From: CAZPUS01 sp964589825
Lineage (GTDB): Bacteria; Fibrobacterota; Chitinivibrionia; Chitinivibrionales; WJKA01
Direction of reading: 5' to 3'
Length of the DNA stretch: 64,000 nucleotides
Assembly: GCA_964589825.1 (NCBI GenBank)
Contig: CAZPUS010000015.1
Coordinates: forward strand, 1-64,000
In this document: positions 55,219 through 62,989 of the stretch, piece by piece
How positions within the stretch are numbered: position 1 is the first letter of the stretch
Layout of the letters: the number at the start of each line of letters is the position of its first letter
Made by a program: the position numbers and the translations under genes
The notes under the pieces: model-generated
Seen by the model: the letters and a program-made list of their open reading frames with translations, nothing else
Database searches by the model: none
What the model was told of the DNA's origin: nothing

Positions 55219-56223
55219 ATGATTCACATTGGTGTCATTGGATATGGGTACTGGGGACCGAATATCGTAAGAAATTTTTATGCTGCCGAGGGAGCAACAG
55301 TTGATATGGTATGTGATCAGAATCCCGAGGTGTTGAAAAAGGTTTCCAAAATATATCCCGAAATTTCTCTGGTGAATGATCACGATTCGGTTCTCACCAA
55401 TGAAAAGATAGATATCGTCGCGGTGGTTACTCCGGTCTCCACGCATTTCGAACTGGCAAAAAAGGCGCTTGAAAATGGAAAACACATATTCGTTGAAAAA
55501 CCGTTTACTTCCACCGTCGCACAAGCGCAGGAACTGATAGAGATTGCGGTACGGAAAAATCTTCGTATTATGGTCGATCACACATTTCTTTTTACCGGTG
55601 CGGTCAGGAAAATAAAGGAGATTCTTTCCCGGCACACTCTGGGAGATCTTTATTATTACGACTCCACCCGGGTGAATCTCGGGTTGTTTCAGCATGATGT
55701 TAACGTGATATGGGATCTGGCGCCACATGATTTTTCGATAATGGAGTATTTGATAGACGAAGAGCCGGTATCGGTAGTTGCCACAGGGATGAATCATGTG
55801 GGTGATATGGAAAATATCGCCTATGTCACCGTCTATTTTCAAAACAATTTGCTGGCTCATTTCAATGTCAACTGGTTGTCGCCGGTCAAGGTGCGACAGA
55901 CATTGATTGGCGGAGAGAAAAAAATGCTGGTATGGAATGACATGCAGCCGGATGAAAAGATAAAGGTCTACGATAAAGGGGTCTCGACAACCTCGCGTGA
56001 GGGAATATACAAACTACTCGTGAGTTATCGATCCGGAGATATGTTCGCGCCGAAAGTAGACCCGCAGGAAGCCCTGAAACTCGAGTGCAATCATTTTATT
56101 CAGTCCATCAATGAAGGCAAAGATCCGATAAACGACGGAGCGCAGGGACTTGCGGTAGTGAAACTGCTTGAAGCGTGCAACACCTCGCTTAGAAACAATG
56201 GAAAAATGGTTACGCTAACCTGA
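55219..56223 (+). CDS. Gfo/Idh/MocA sugar-nucleotide dehydrogenase, WlbA-like
   Basis: Oxidoreductase of 334 aa. Rossmann site GVIGYGYWGPNIVRNF (4-19), catalytic lysine motif FVEKPFTST, and DLAPHDFSIMEYL with the active-site Asp-x3-His. Together with the acetyltransferase and aminotransferase that follow, it matches the wlbA-wlbB-wlbC order, where WlbA oxidises C3 of UDP-N-acetylglucosaminuronic acid. AAGGAAGGAAGGGACGT precedes the ATG. A 3-keto sugar other than that substrate (for example a deoxyhexose) remains possible. Confidence 0.85.
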   Translation: MIHIGVIGYGYWGPNIVRNFYAAEGATVDMVCDQNPEVLKKVSKIYPEISLVNDHDSVLTNEKIDIVAVVTPVSTHFELAKKALENGKHIFVEKPFTSTVAQAQELIEIAVRKNLRIMVDHTFLFTGAVRKIKEILSRHTLGDLYYYDSTRVNLGLFQHDVNVIWDLAPHDFSIMEYLIDEEPVSVVATGMNHVGDMENIAYVTVYFQNNLLAHFNVNWLSPVKVRQTLIGGEKKMLVWNDMQPDEKIKVYDKGVSTTSREGIYKLLVSYRSGDMFAPKVDPQEALKLECNHFIQSINEGKDPINDGAQGLAVVKLLEACNTSLRNNGKMVTLT

Positions 56224-56246
56224 ATTATTTGAAAAGAGCAGGCTAT

Positions 56247-56726
56247 ATGGCATACAACATGATTGCGGATGATGTGGTGATGGGTGGTGATGTGAGACTT
56301 GCCCACTTTATCAATTTATACGGATGCATCATAGGCGATTGCACCAGAATAGGAACGTATGTGGAAGTACAGAAGGGGGCGGAAATAGGGAAAAACTGTA
56401 AAATCCAGAGTCACTCCTTTATCTGCGAAGGCGTAGTGATTGAAGACGAATGCTTTATCGGACACGGCGTCATGTTTACGAACGACAAGTATCCGCGAGC
56501 CGTTGCTCACGATGGTTCCATGCAGACAGATGATGACTGGCAATGTATCCCCACGCGCTTAAAAAAAGGCGCATCCATTGGTACCAACGCGACTATTTTA
56601 TGTGGTGTAACGATCGGCGAGGGTGCCATCGTGGGTGCCGGCGCTGTAGTAACCAGAGACGTAGCCGCCAATACGATCGTAGCGGGCAATCCGGCAACAA
56701 TTTTACGAAAGGATTATCATGAGTGA
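56247..56726 (+). CDS. Left-handed beta-helix N-acetyltransferase, WlbB-like
   Basis: Hexapeptide-repeat acyltransferase of 159 aa. Isoleucine-patch repeats run through the protein (CIIGDCTRIGTYVEVQKGAEIGKNCKI, in parts; IGTNATILCGVTIGEGAIVGAGAVVTRDV). FIGHGVMFTNDKYPRA is the block seen in WlbB/WbpD UDP-amino-sugar acetyltransferases, with His as likely base. I use ATG 56247; a TTG at 56229 is possible. It would acetylate the 3-amino group made by the next gene's product. Its end overlaps that gene by 8 bases. Confidence 0.87.
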   Translation: MAYNMIADDVVMGGDVRLAHFINLYGCIIGDCTRIGTYVEVQKGAEIGKNCKIQSHSFICEGVVIEDECFIGHGVMFTNDKYPRAVAHDGSMQTDDDWQCIPTRLKKGASIGTNATILCGVTIGEGAIVGAGAVVTRDVAANTIVAGNPATILRKDYHE

Positions 56727-57900
56727 CGCAGTGCCGTTTTTAGACATACCTGGGATGCACCAGCCGCTGCACAAGGAGTTGACGGCCATATTCGAACAAG
56801 CCCTGCAGACCGGGCGTTTTATCGGCGGGGAGCATGTCTCCGGTTTTGAAGCTGATTTCGCTGCATTTTGTGATACCGCACACTGCGTGGGCGTGAATTC
56901 AGGTACCGACGCGCTACGCTTTGCCCTGCTGGCATGCGGTATAATGCGTGACGATATGGTCATTACCACCCCGCATACGTTTATCGCGACCACCGAGGCC
57001 ATTACCCAGACGGGCGCACTGCCTTTGTTCGTTGATATAAAGAAAGATACGTATAATATAGATATCGACGTGCTCGCGCAGTTTCTTGATAACGAATGCA
57101 CCTTCGACGCAGGCGCGCGCGTGACCCGTCATGATGTGACACAGAAGCCGGTACGGGCAATCATTCCCGTACACCTGTACGGACAGACCGCAGACATGGA
57201 TGCACTCTGTACGCTGGCCGCCAGGTATAATCTGGCGATCATAGAGGACGCCTGTCAGGCACATGGGGCGCGGTATTTTTCCAGAGAACACCATCGCTGG
57301 GAACACGCTGGTTCGATGAGCGATGTCGCGGCATTCAGTTTTTATCCGGGAAAGAACCTCGGTGCCCTTGGCGAAGGGGGAGCGGTGACTACGGACAACG
57401 AAGAGATCGCACAAAAGGTCCGCATGCTGCGCGACCACGGTCAGGCCAGAAAATATTATCACGAGATCGAAGGGTATAACGGCCGGCTCGATGCTATCCA
57501 GGCCGGGGCGCTGCGCATCAAGCTGAAACACCTGTCCACATGGAACGAACAGCGCCGCGCCTGTGCGCTTGCCTATAACCAATCGCTCGCACAGATACCC
57601 CGGGTGCGTGTCCCGTTCGTGCCCGACTGGGCAGAGGCGGTATATCATCTATACGTCATTCGTGTCGCTGACCGCGATGCCCTGGGGACCTATCTCAAAG
57701 ACCGAAACATCGGCTCAGGCCTGCATTATCCTGTCCCGCTGCATCTGCAGAACGCGTACGCACATCTCGGTTACAAAGAGGGTGACTTCCCGGTGACCGA
57801 AACGATCGCAAAAGAGATCATATCTTTGCCCATGTTTCCCGGTATAACCGATGAACAGATAGAAACGGTTGTCAAGGCAGTTCGATCATTTTTCAAGTAA
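56719..57900 (+). CDS. DegT/DnrJ/EryC1/StrS sugar aminotransferase, WlbC-like
   Basis: PLP enzyme of 393 aa. VNSGTDALRFALLACGI binds the cofactor phosphate, AIIEDACQAHGARY contains the PLP-pairing Asp, and FSFYPGKNLGALGEGGAV has the Schiff-base Lys212. It converts a 3-keto sugar nucleotide to the 3-amino form using glutamate. With the two preceding genes it would give UDP-2,3-diacetamido-2,3-dideoxy-glucuronic acid or a similar sugar for the polymer. The stretch is more GC-rich than its neighbours, a mild hint of separate origin. Confidence 0.92.
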   Translation: MSDAVPFLDIPGMHQPLHKELTAIFEQALQTGRFIGGEHVSGFEADFAAFCDTAHCVGVNSGTDALRFALLACGIMRDDMVITTPHTFIATTEAITQTGALPLFVDIKKDTYNIDIDVLAQFLDNECTFDAGARVTRHDVTQKPVRAIIPVHLYGQTADMDALCTLAARYNLAIIEDACQAHGARYFSREHHRWEHAGSMSDVAAFSFYPGKNLGALGEGGAVTTDNEEIAQKVRMLRDHGQARKYYHEIEGYNGRLDAIQAGALRIKLKHLSTWNEQRRACALAYNQSLAQIPRVRVPFVPDWAEAVYHLYVIRVADRDALGTYLKDRNIGSGLHYPVPLHLQNAYAHLGYKEGDFPVTETIAKEIISLPMFPGITDEQIETVVKAVRSFFK

Positions 57901-57944
57901 TAAATGCGATACGCTGGCGTCCGGAGATAGGCGATCCTACAATA

Positions 57945-58466
57945 ATGGGGTGGGTTACGGTGCTATTTTATTTTGTGGGTGCGGGTGCGGCCGTATGGGT
58001 GATAGTATGTGGCAAAAAAAATGGAGTAGCCGCAGGCCGGGATGTGACCGTATGGACAGTTATCGCGATCTGTATGACCATACTTGCAATAAACAAGCAA
58101 CTCGACCTTCAGTCACTATGTACCGATATAGGACGGGCTCTGAGCAAAACACAGGGCTGGTATGAACAGCGAAGAGTAGTACAGAAGTGGTTCGTTGTTG
58201 TGTTCGGTATTTCAGGGTCGGTACTGTTTTTACTCGTAGCCTTGGTATTCAGGCGATGCATGCGACACTACCTGTTGCTCTGGACAGGGAGCGCCTTGCT
58301 GGGGATCTTTTTGGTGATTCGTGCAGCTTCATTTCATCATTTTGATGCGCTTATCAATTGTGCTCCATATGGAGTACGGCTGAACTGGGTATTCGAGCTC
58401 AGCGGAATATGTCTAATTACTGCGGCGGCTTGCCGGGATGTGACTGCACACAGAAAAATGATGTGA
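57945..58466 (+). CDS. Membrane protein of unknown function (INKQLDLQ / GWYEQRR type)
   Basis: A 173-aa protein with five hydrophobic segments (about 4-22, 38-55, 82-103, 108-126, 145-160). Between segments 2 and 3 lies a soluble loop with AINKQLDLQSLCTDIGRALSK and TQGWYEQRRVVQKWF. I recall this pattern from uncharacterised membrane proteins in other bacteria, also near polysaccharide genes; no function is known. It lies 44 bp after the aminotransferase gene, in the middle of the exopolysaccharide locus. Confidence 0.72.
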   Translation: MGWVTVLFYFVGAGAAVWVIVCGKKNGVAAGRDVTVWTVIAICMTILAINKQLDLQSLCTDIGRALSKTQGWYEQRRVVQKWFVVVFGISGSVLFLLVALVFRRCMRHYLLLWTGSALLGIFLVIRAASFHHFDALINCAPYGVRLNWVFELSGICLITAAACRDVTAHRKMM

Positions 58467-58503
58467 CTTGGCTTTTTACCGAAGGTGTGTGTATCGGAAC
58501 ACG

Positions 58504-59532
58504 ATGAGAGTAGTAAATCCACTTACATATCAGGACTGGGACGACCGGGTTCTTACTTTTTCGGATTATTCAGTATCGCACAGTCAGTTTTGGGCAAAAA
58601 CACTGTATGATGCGTACGGATACAGCCTCTGTTATTTTGCAGAAGAAGACAGGGGTGCGTTTCATACTGTAATTCCGGTAATGGAAATAAAAAGCATAAT
58701 TACCGGTATTCGTGGTGTATGCCTGCCGTTTACCGATTTTTGTGTGCCGATTACCATCTCACCGTCCGGTATCGATGCCTGTTTTAAAAGAATTGTTGAA
58801 TACGGCCGTATACATAAATGGAACTATATTGAGACCAGGGGATGGGATCGATTTGTGCGATCCCCCGCAGATGCGATAAAATGTTATGAACATGTAATTC
58901 ATCTTGGAGACAGCGAGTCGCGATTATATGCACAATTCAGGCATAGCACACAAAGAAATATCAAAAAAGCAATTACACACAAATTGACCGTTTCTGCAGA
59001 ACGATCTTTTAGTGCCGTCGGTTCTTATTACTCTCTGCACTGTGCGACCCGAAGGTCTCACGGGCTTCCGCCTCAGCCGTTTTCTTTTTTTTCTGCATTA
59101 CATGCGAACATTCTTAAAAACAACAGGGGATTTATTGTACTTGCCCGATATAATAATAAGCCTGTTGCCGGGGCGGTCTTTTTGCTTTTCGGGAAAAAGG
59201 CGCTTTATAAATACGGCGCCTCATCAAAACGATTCCAGTTTACACGTGCAAACAATCTTGTAATGTGGCACGGAATAACGCAATGCGTTCGTAACGGATG
59301 TCACAGCCTTTCTTTGGGTAAAACGTCAGCGCAAAACAAGGGGCTTTTGCAGTTTAAAAACGGATGGGCTGCGGATAAAAAGGTTCGGTACTATAGCAGG
59401 TATTCACCTGCCAAAGAATGTGACGTAGCTGTAAAAGACAAAGTGTTCGGTGTGCATCGCCATTTATTCAGGGTGTTACCCTTACCTTTGCTGCAGATTG
59501 TCAGCAGGGTAGTATACAGGCATATTGGTTGA
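58504..59532 (+). CDS. FemAB-like GNAT-fold acyl/aminoacyltransferase
   Basis: A 342-aa protein. The second half has the GNAT/BioF2 pattern: FRHSTQRNIKKAITH, YYSLHCATRRSHGLPPQPFSFF, GFIVLARYNNKPVAGAVFLLF and LYKYGASSKRFQFTRANNLVMW. This matches FemAB-type proteins found next to XrtA/PEP-CTERM exopolysaccharide genes. It could add an acyl or aminoacyl group to the polymer or to its lipid-linked precursor. ATG 58504 is preferred to a TTG 12 codons upstream. It is followed directly by the deacetylase gene with no gap. Confidence 0.82.
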   Translation: MRVVNPLTYQDWDDRVLTFSDYSVSHSQFWAKTLYDAYGYSLCYFAEEDRGAFHTVIPVMEIKSIITGIRGVCLPFTDFCVPITISPSGIDACFKRIVEYGRIHKWNYIETRGWDRFVRSPADAIKCYEHVIHLGDSESRLYAQFRHSTQRNIKKAITHKLTVSAERSFSAVGSYYSLHCATRRSHGLPPQPFSFFSALHANILKNNRGFIVLARYNNKPVAGAVFLLFGKKALYKYGASSKRFQFTRANNLVMWHGITQCVRNGCHSLSLGKTSAQNKGLLQFKNGWAADKKVRYYSRYSPAKECDVAVKDKVFGVHRHLFRVLPLPLLQIVSRVVYRHIG

Positions 59533-60486
59533 ATGACATCTGGTTGCAATAAAAAAATCATAGATCTTTTCTATATTTTCAAACCGTGTATACCGCGTGT
59601 TGCACAGGTAGCGATCCGAAGCTGGTACGCTCGAAAAAAACAGCGTGTAGGGCTCCAGAATTGGCCGATAAATCCCGCCACTTCCCAAAAACCCGATCAT
59701 TGGTCCGGCTGGCCGGATAAAAAACAGTTCGCGTTGGTGTTAATTCATGATGTAGACACGTGGCAGGGAATGGAAAAATGTCCTGATCTTATGGAATTAG
59801 AAAAAAAAGTGGGCATTAATTCGGCATATTTTTTTGTTCCTGAAAAATATCGCGTTGATTCAGGTTTAATAAAAAATATCCTTGATCAGGGAAATGAAAT
59901 TGGCGTACACGGGCTTATCCACGACGGAAAATTGTTTCGATCACGACCTCTTTTTTCAAAACGGGCTTCCCGGATAAACGAATATATTTCTCAATGGGGC
60001 GCACGTGGATTCAGCGCTCCTTCGATGCATTGTAATCCGCAATGGCTTAATGAATTAGATGTTGATTACAGTATTTCGACACTTGATACCGACCCGTTCG
60101 AGCCGAATCCGTGTATATCGGGTACGATTTTTCCTTTTTATTTTTCGTTCGATAACAGACGTATCCTGGAATTGTCTCACACAATGGTCCAGGACTTCAC
60201 CTTGTTTATATTGCTCAGGCAGCAGACAATAACTATTTGGAAGCAGAAGCTTGACTGGATAGCTGCACATAACGGCATGGCGCTTTTGAATACGCATCCC
60301 GATTATATGAATTTTGGTTGCCGGCGGTTCCGGTATTATGAATATGACGCCCATCTCTATGAACAATTTTTACAGTATGTGATGGATCGATATGGGGAAC
60401 ACGTGTGGATTACAAGACCTTCTGACGTAGTCGATAAAGACATTTTGAATAGTAATGAGAGCAAAAAACGGCCCTTTACATCATAA
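59533..60486 (+). CDS. Polysaccharide deacetylase-like protein (NodB fold)
   Basis: A 317-aa protein starting right after the preceding stop. VLIHDVDTWQG holds the NodB motif 1 (Asp73 and Asp75 as HDVD), and EIGVHGLIHDGKLF motif 2, with His126 and His130 as metal ligands; GFSAPSMHCNPQW is motif 3 (R-x-P replaced by S-A-P), and GMALLNTHPDYMNF contains the C-terminal His. Metal-dependent removal of N-acetyl groups from a glycan is the likely reaction. Such proteins often accompany FemAB genes in exosortase loci. No clear signal peptide, so it may act on a cytoplasmic or membrane-linked intermediate. Confidence 0.85.
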   Translation: MTSGCNKKIIDLFYIFKPCIPRVAQVAIRSWYARKKQRVGLQNWPINPATSQKPDHWSGWPDKKQFALVLIHDVDTWQGMEKCPDLMELEKKVGINSAYFFVPEKYRVDSGLIKNILDQGNEIGVHGLIHDGKLFRSRPLFSKRASRINEYISQWGARGFSAPSMHCNPQWLNELDVDYSISTLDTDPFEPNPCISGTIFPFYFSFDNRRILELSHTMVQDFTLFILLRQQTITIWKQKLDWIAAHNGMALLNTHPDYMNFGCRRFRYYEYDAHLYEQFLQYVMDRYGEHVWITRPSDVVDKDILNSNESKKRPFTS

Positions 60487-60495
60487 TTGCAGCGT

Positions 60496-61803
60496 ATGAC
60501 GCCTCTTGCCTTAGTTATAACACTGATATTGGGGATATTGATTATCGTCCTTCCAAGAGAATGGGCTCCTATACCATTACTTATCGGGGCTTGTGGACTG
60601 CCCGCCCGTTCTAAGATGCTTATTGGTCCCTTTGATTTTACCGCATTGCGAATACTGGTGCTTTTTGCTCTGATTCGGATAATAATACGAAATGAACTGT
60701 CGGAAATACAGATTAACAGAATAGACGTGGCGATCTTATTATATGTTATCGCGATGGTTGGTACCGGTGCGGTGAAACCACGAAGAGATTTGTCATTTGT
60801 GTACAGGCTCGGGACTCTGTATGATACTCTGGGGTTTTATTTTTGTTTTCGATGCTGGGTGCGTGAAAAAAAGGACATTTTAAGTACGGTTTCAGCATTT
60901 TCCATCGTTCTTTTAGTAATGGCCCTGGAAATGACATATGAAAAAATGAATGGATTTAACCTGTTTTCAAAACTTGGAGGGGTATTATCGCATCCATTGA
61001 TAAGAGATGGAGAAATTCGCGCACAGGGAGTCTTTGCCCATTCCATTCTGGCCGGTACTGTCGGGGCTACTTCCATCGGTCTTTTCGCAGGGATGTGGTG
61101 GCAAAACAAAAAATGGCGCATTTACTCACTTATTGGTGTTGGCGCAAGTATCGTTATTGCGATGGCTTCCGCTTCAACAGGACCGATAATGAGTGTTTTT
61201 ATATTGTGCGTTGGTATGAGCGCCTGGGTTGTACGTGAGAGAATGGGGTTAATCAGATGGAGCATGCTGATCGGTTTGTTACTGGTTGAATTGTTTATGA
61301 AATCTCATGTGTGGTATTTAATGGCACGAGTCGACCTGACAGGATCGAGTACCGGCTGGCACCGTGCGGAGCTTATTAATAACGCATTTCAACACATTGG
61401 AGAATGGTGGCTGATAGGAACTGATTATACAAGGCACTGGATGCCTACCGGAGTGAGCTGGAGTCCCTTGCATACGGATATAACCAATCAGTATTTGCAG
61501 ATTGGCGTGCATGGAGGATTGATTTCGATGGTCTTTTTCATCCTGATTATTGTTCAGGGCTATCGGCAGGTCGGTGCCATAATAGCGTACCTTCCATCGG
61601 AGGAGATCGCTACCAAATTTCTAATATGGACCTATGGCGCCACATTGTTTTCCCATACCATCACCTTTCTTTCCGTAAATTACTTCGATCAGTCAAAGAT
61701 GTTTTTCTTCCTTAATATTGCCCTTATTTCCAGTGCGTCCTTTCTTCTATATGAAGATAACGCATGTCACGAAAAAGTGGAGTCAGCGTATCTTAATGAG
61801 TAG
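60496..61803 (+). CDS. O-antigen ligase/polymerase-like membrane protein
   Basis: A 435-aa membrane protein with about 11 hydrophobic segments and one long periplasmic loop near 265-340, which has SSTGWHRAELINNAFQHIGEW and GTDYTRHWMP. This RxEL...N layout is that of the Wzy_C/O-antigen ligase superfamily, which joins lipid-linked sugar units in the periplasm. ATG 60496 is chosen; a TTG three codons earlier adjoins the preceding stop. It overlaps the GT4 gene by 8 bases. Polymerase activity fits the absence of any other Wzy candidate in the window. Confidence 0.85.
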   Translation: MTPLALVITLILGILIIVLPREWAPIPLLIGACGLPARSKMLIGPFDFTALRILVLFALIRIIIRNELSEIQINRIDVAILLYVIAMVGTGAVKPRRDLSFVYRLGTLYDTLGFYFCFRCWVREKKDILSTVSAFSIVLLVMALEMTYEKMNGFNLFSKLGGVLSHPLIRDGEIRAQGVFAHSILAGTVGATSIGLFAGMWWQNKKWRIYSLIGVGASIVIAMASASTGPIMSVFILCVGMSAWVVRERMGLIRWSMLIGLLLVELFMKSHVWYLMARVDLTGSSTGWHRAELINNAFQHIGEWWLIGTDYTRHWMPTGVSWSPLHTDITNQYLQIGVHGGLISMVFFILIIVQGYRQVGAIIAYLPSEEIATKFLIWTYGATLFSHTITFLSVNYFDQSKMFFFLNIALISSASFLLYEDNACHEKVESAYLNE

Positions 61804-62989
61804 AATCGGCATGATAGTCTTCTCCTATTATCCTTCCGATCCGCGAGTGAACCGGGAGGCTGAAGCGCTCAGCAACACAGGGTTTGATGTAGATGTTATC
61901 TGTCTAAAAGGTGAGAATGAATCAGAAAAAGAAGAAATCAACGGGGTGCATGCTGTTCGCTGCAATCTTAAACGTTCCAGAAAGAGTAAAATGTCATACC
62001 TTTTTGAATACGGGATATTTGGATTATATGCATTCTATATGATATCGATACGAGCGATATTCAGAAAGTATACAGCGATCCATGTACATAATATGCCTGA
62101 TTTTTTAGTGTTTTGCGCGGCGGTACCCAAGCTGTTCGGATGTAAAGTGATCCTTGACCTTCATGATCCGACACCAGAAGTGTTTATCACAAAATATTCA
62201 ATACCAGAACGTTCTCTGGTAATACGATTGCTTGTTTTTATCGAAAAAGTCAGTATCGGTTTTTCTGATTTTGTTATTACTCCAAACGAAGCCTTTAAAA
62301 ACTTATTTATTGAAAGAGGGTGTCCCAGCAATAAAATAGCAATAGTAATGAATTCTCCTGTGGAAGATATATTTAATAAAAATGGCCACGTTGAGAATGC
62401 ACATACACAACCAACATCCGCGTACACAGTTATGTACCATGGCACCATAGTTGAGCGTCATGGCCTTGACGACGCTTTGAAGGCTATCAAGACTGTATCG
62501 AAAACCATACCCGATATCCGATTCCTGGTTTGTGGTGACGGTGATGAATTCGTATGTACGTTTAAAGCTATGATAAAGGAATTGAATCTGGATAATATCG
62601 TTACCTATTTGGGAAGGCTGAGCTATCGGGAGATAGCAGAAAGAATCGCGGAAATAGATCTGGGACTGATTCCCAATAAAATGTCAGTATTTACTAACAT
62701 TAATTTCCCCACTCGAATATTCGAATATATCGCTATGGATAAGGTGTGCATTGTTCCGCGTACAAAGGGGATACTTGATTATTTTACAGATGACGATATC
62801 TTTTTTTTCCACCCGGGTGATGTAAGACAGCTGGCTGAACGCATCAGCTTTGTGTTGCGTAATAAAGAATCCGCTCAAAACGTTTTGAAAAGGGGGAAAA
62901 ACATCTACCTGAAACACAGGTGGAGTATCGAGAAGAAAAAACTGACCAATCTTTATTCTACAATCCATCAACGCACGCATTGCCAATGA
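61796..62989 (+). CDS. Glycosyltransferase family 4
   Basis: GT-B glycosyltransferase of 397 aa. N-terminal SRIGMIVFSYYPSDPRVNREAEAL (two blocks) is typical of GT4 chains; the C-terminal nucleotide-sugar domain has MYHGTIVERHGLDDALKA, LVCGDGDEF and the EX7E-like FPTRIFEYIAMDKVCIVP. It adds a sugar to the lipid-linked intermediate on the cytoplasmic face. ATG 61796 (in the overlap with the polymerase gene) is preferred to two earlier in-frame ATGs. It overlaps the following GT2 gene by 4 bases. Confidence 0.92.
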   Translation: MSRIGMIVFSYYPSDPRVNREAEALSNTGFDVDVICLKGENESEKEEINGVHAVRCNLKRSRKSKMSYLFEYGIFGLYAFYMISIRAIFRKYTAIHVHNMPDFLVFCAAVPKLFGCKVILDLHDPTPEVFITKYSIPERSLVIRLLVFIEKVSIGFSDFVITPNEAFKNLFIERGCPSNKIAIVMNSPVEDIFNKNGHVENAHTQPTSAYTVMYHGTIVERHGLDDALKAIKTVSKTIPDIRFLVCGDGDEFVCTFKAMIKELNLDNIVTYLGRLSYREIAERIAEIDLGLIPNKMSVFTNINFPTRIFEYIAMDKVCIVPRTKGILDYFTDDDIFFFHPGDVRQLAERISFVLRNKESAQNVLKRGKNIYLKHRWSIEKKKLTNLYSTIHQRTHCQ

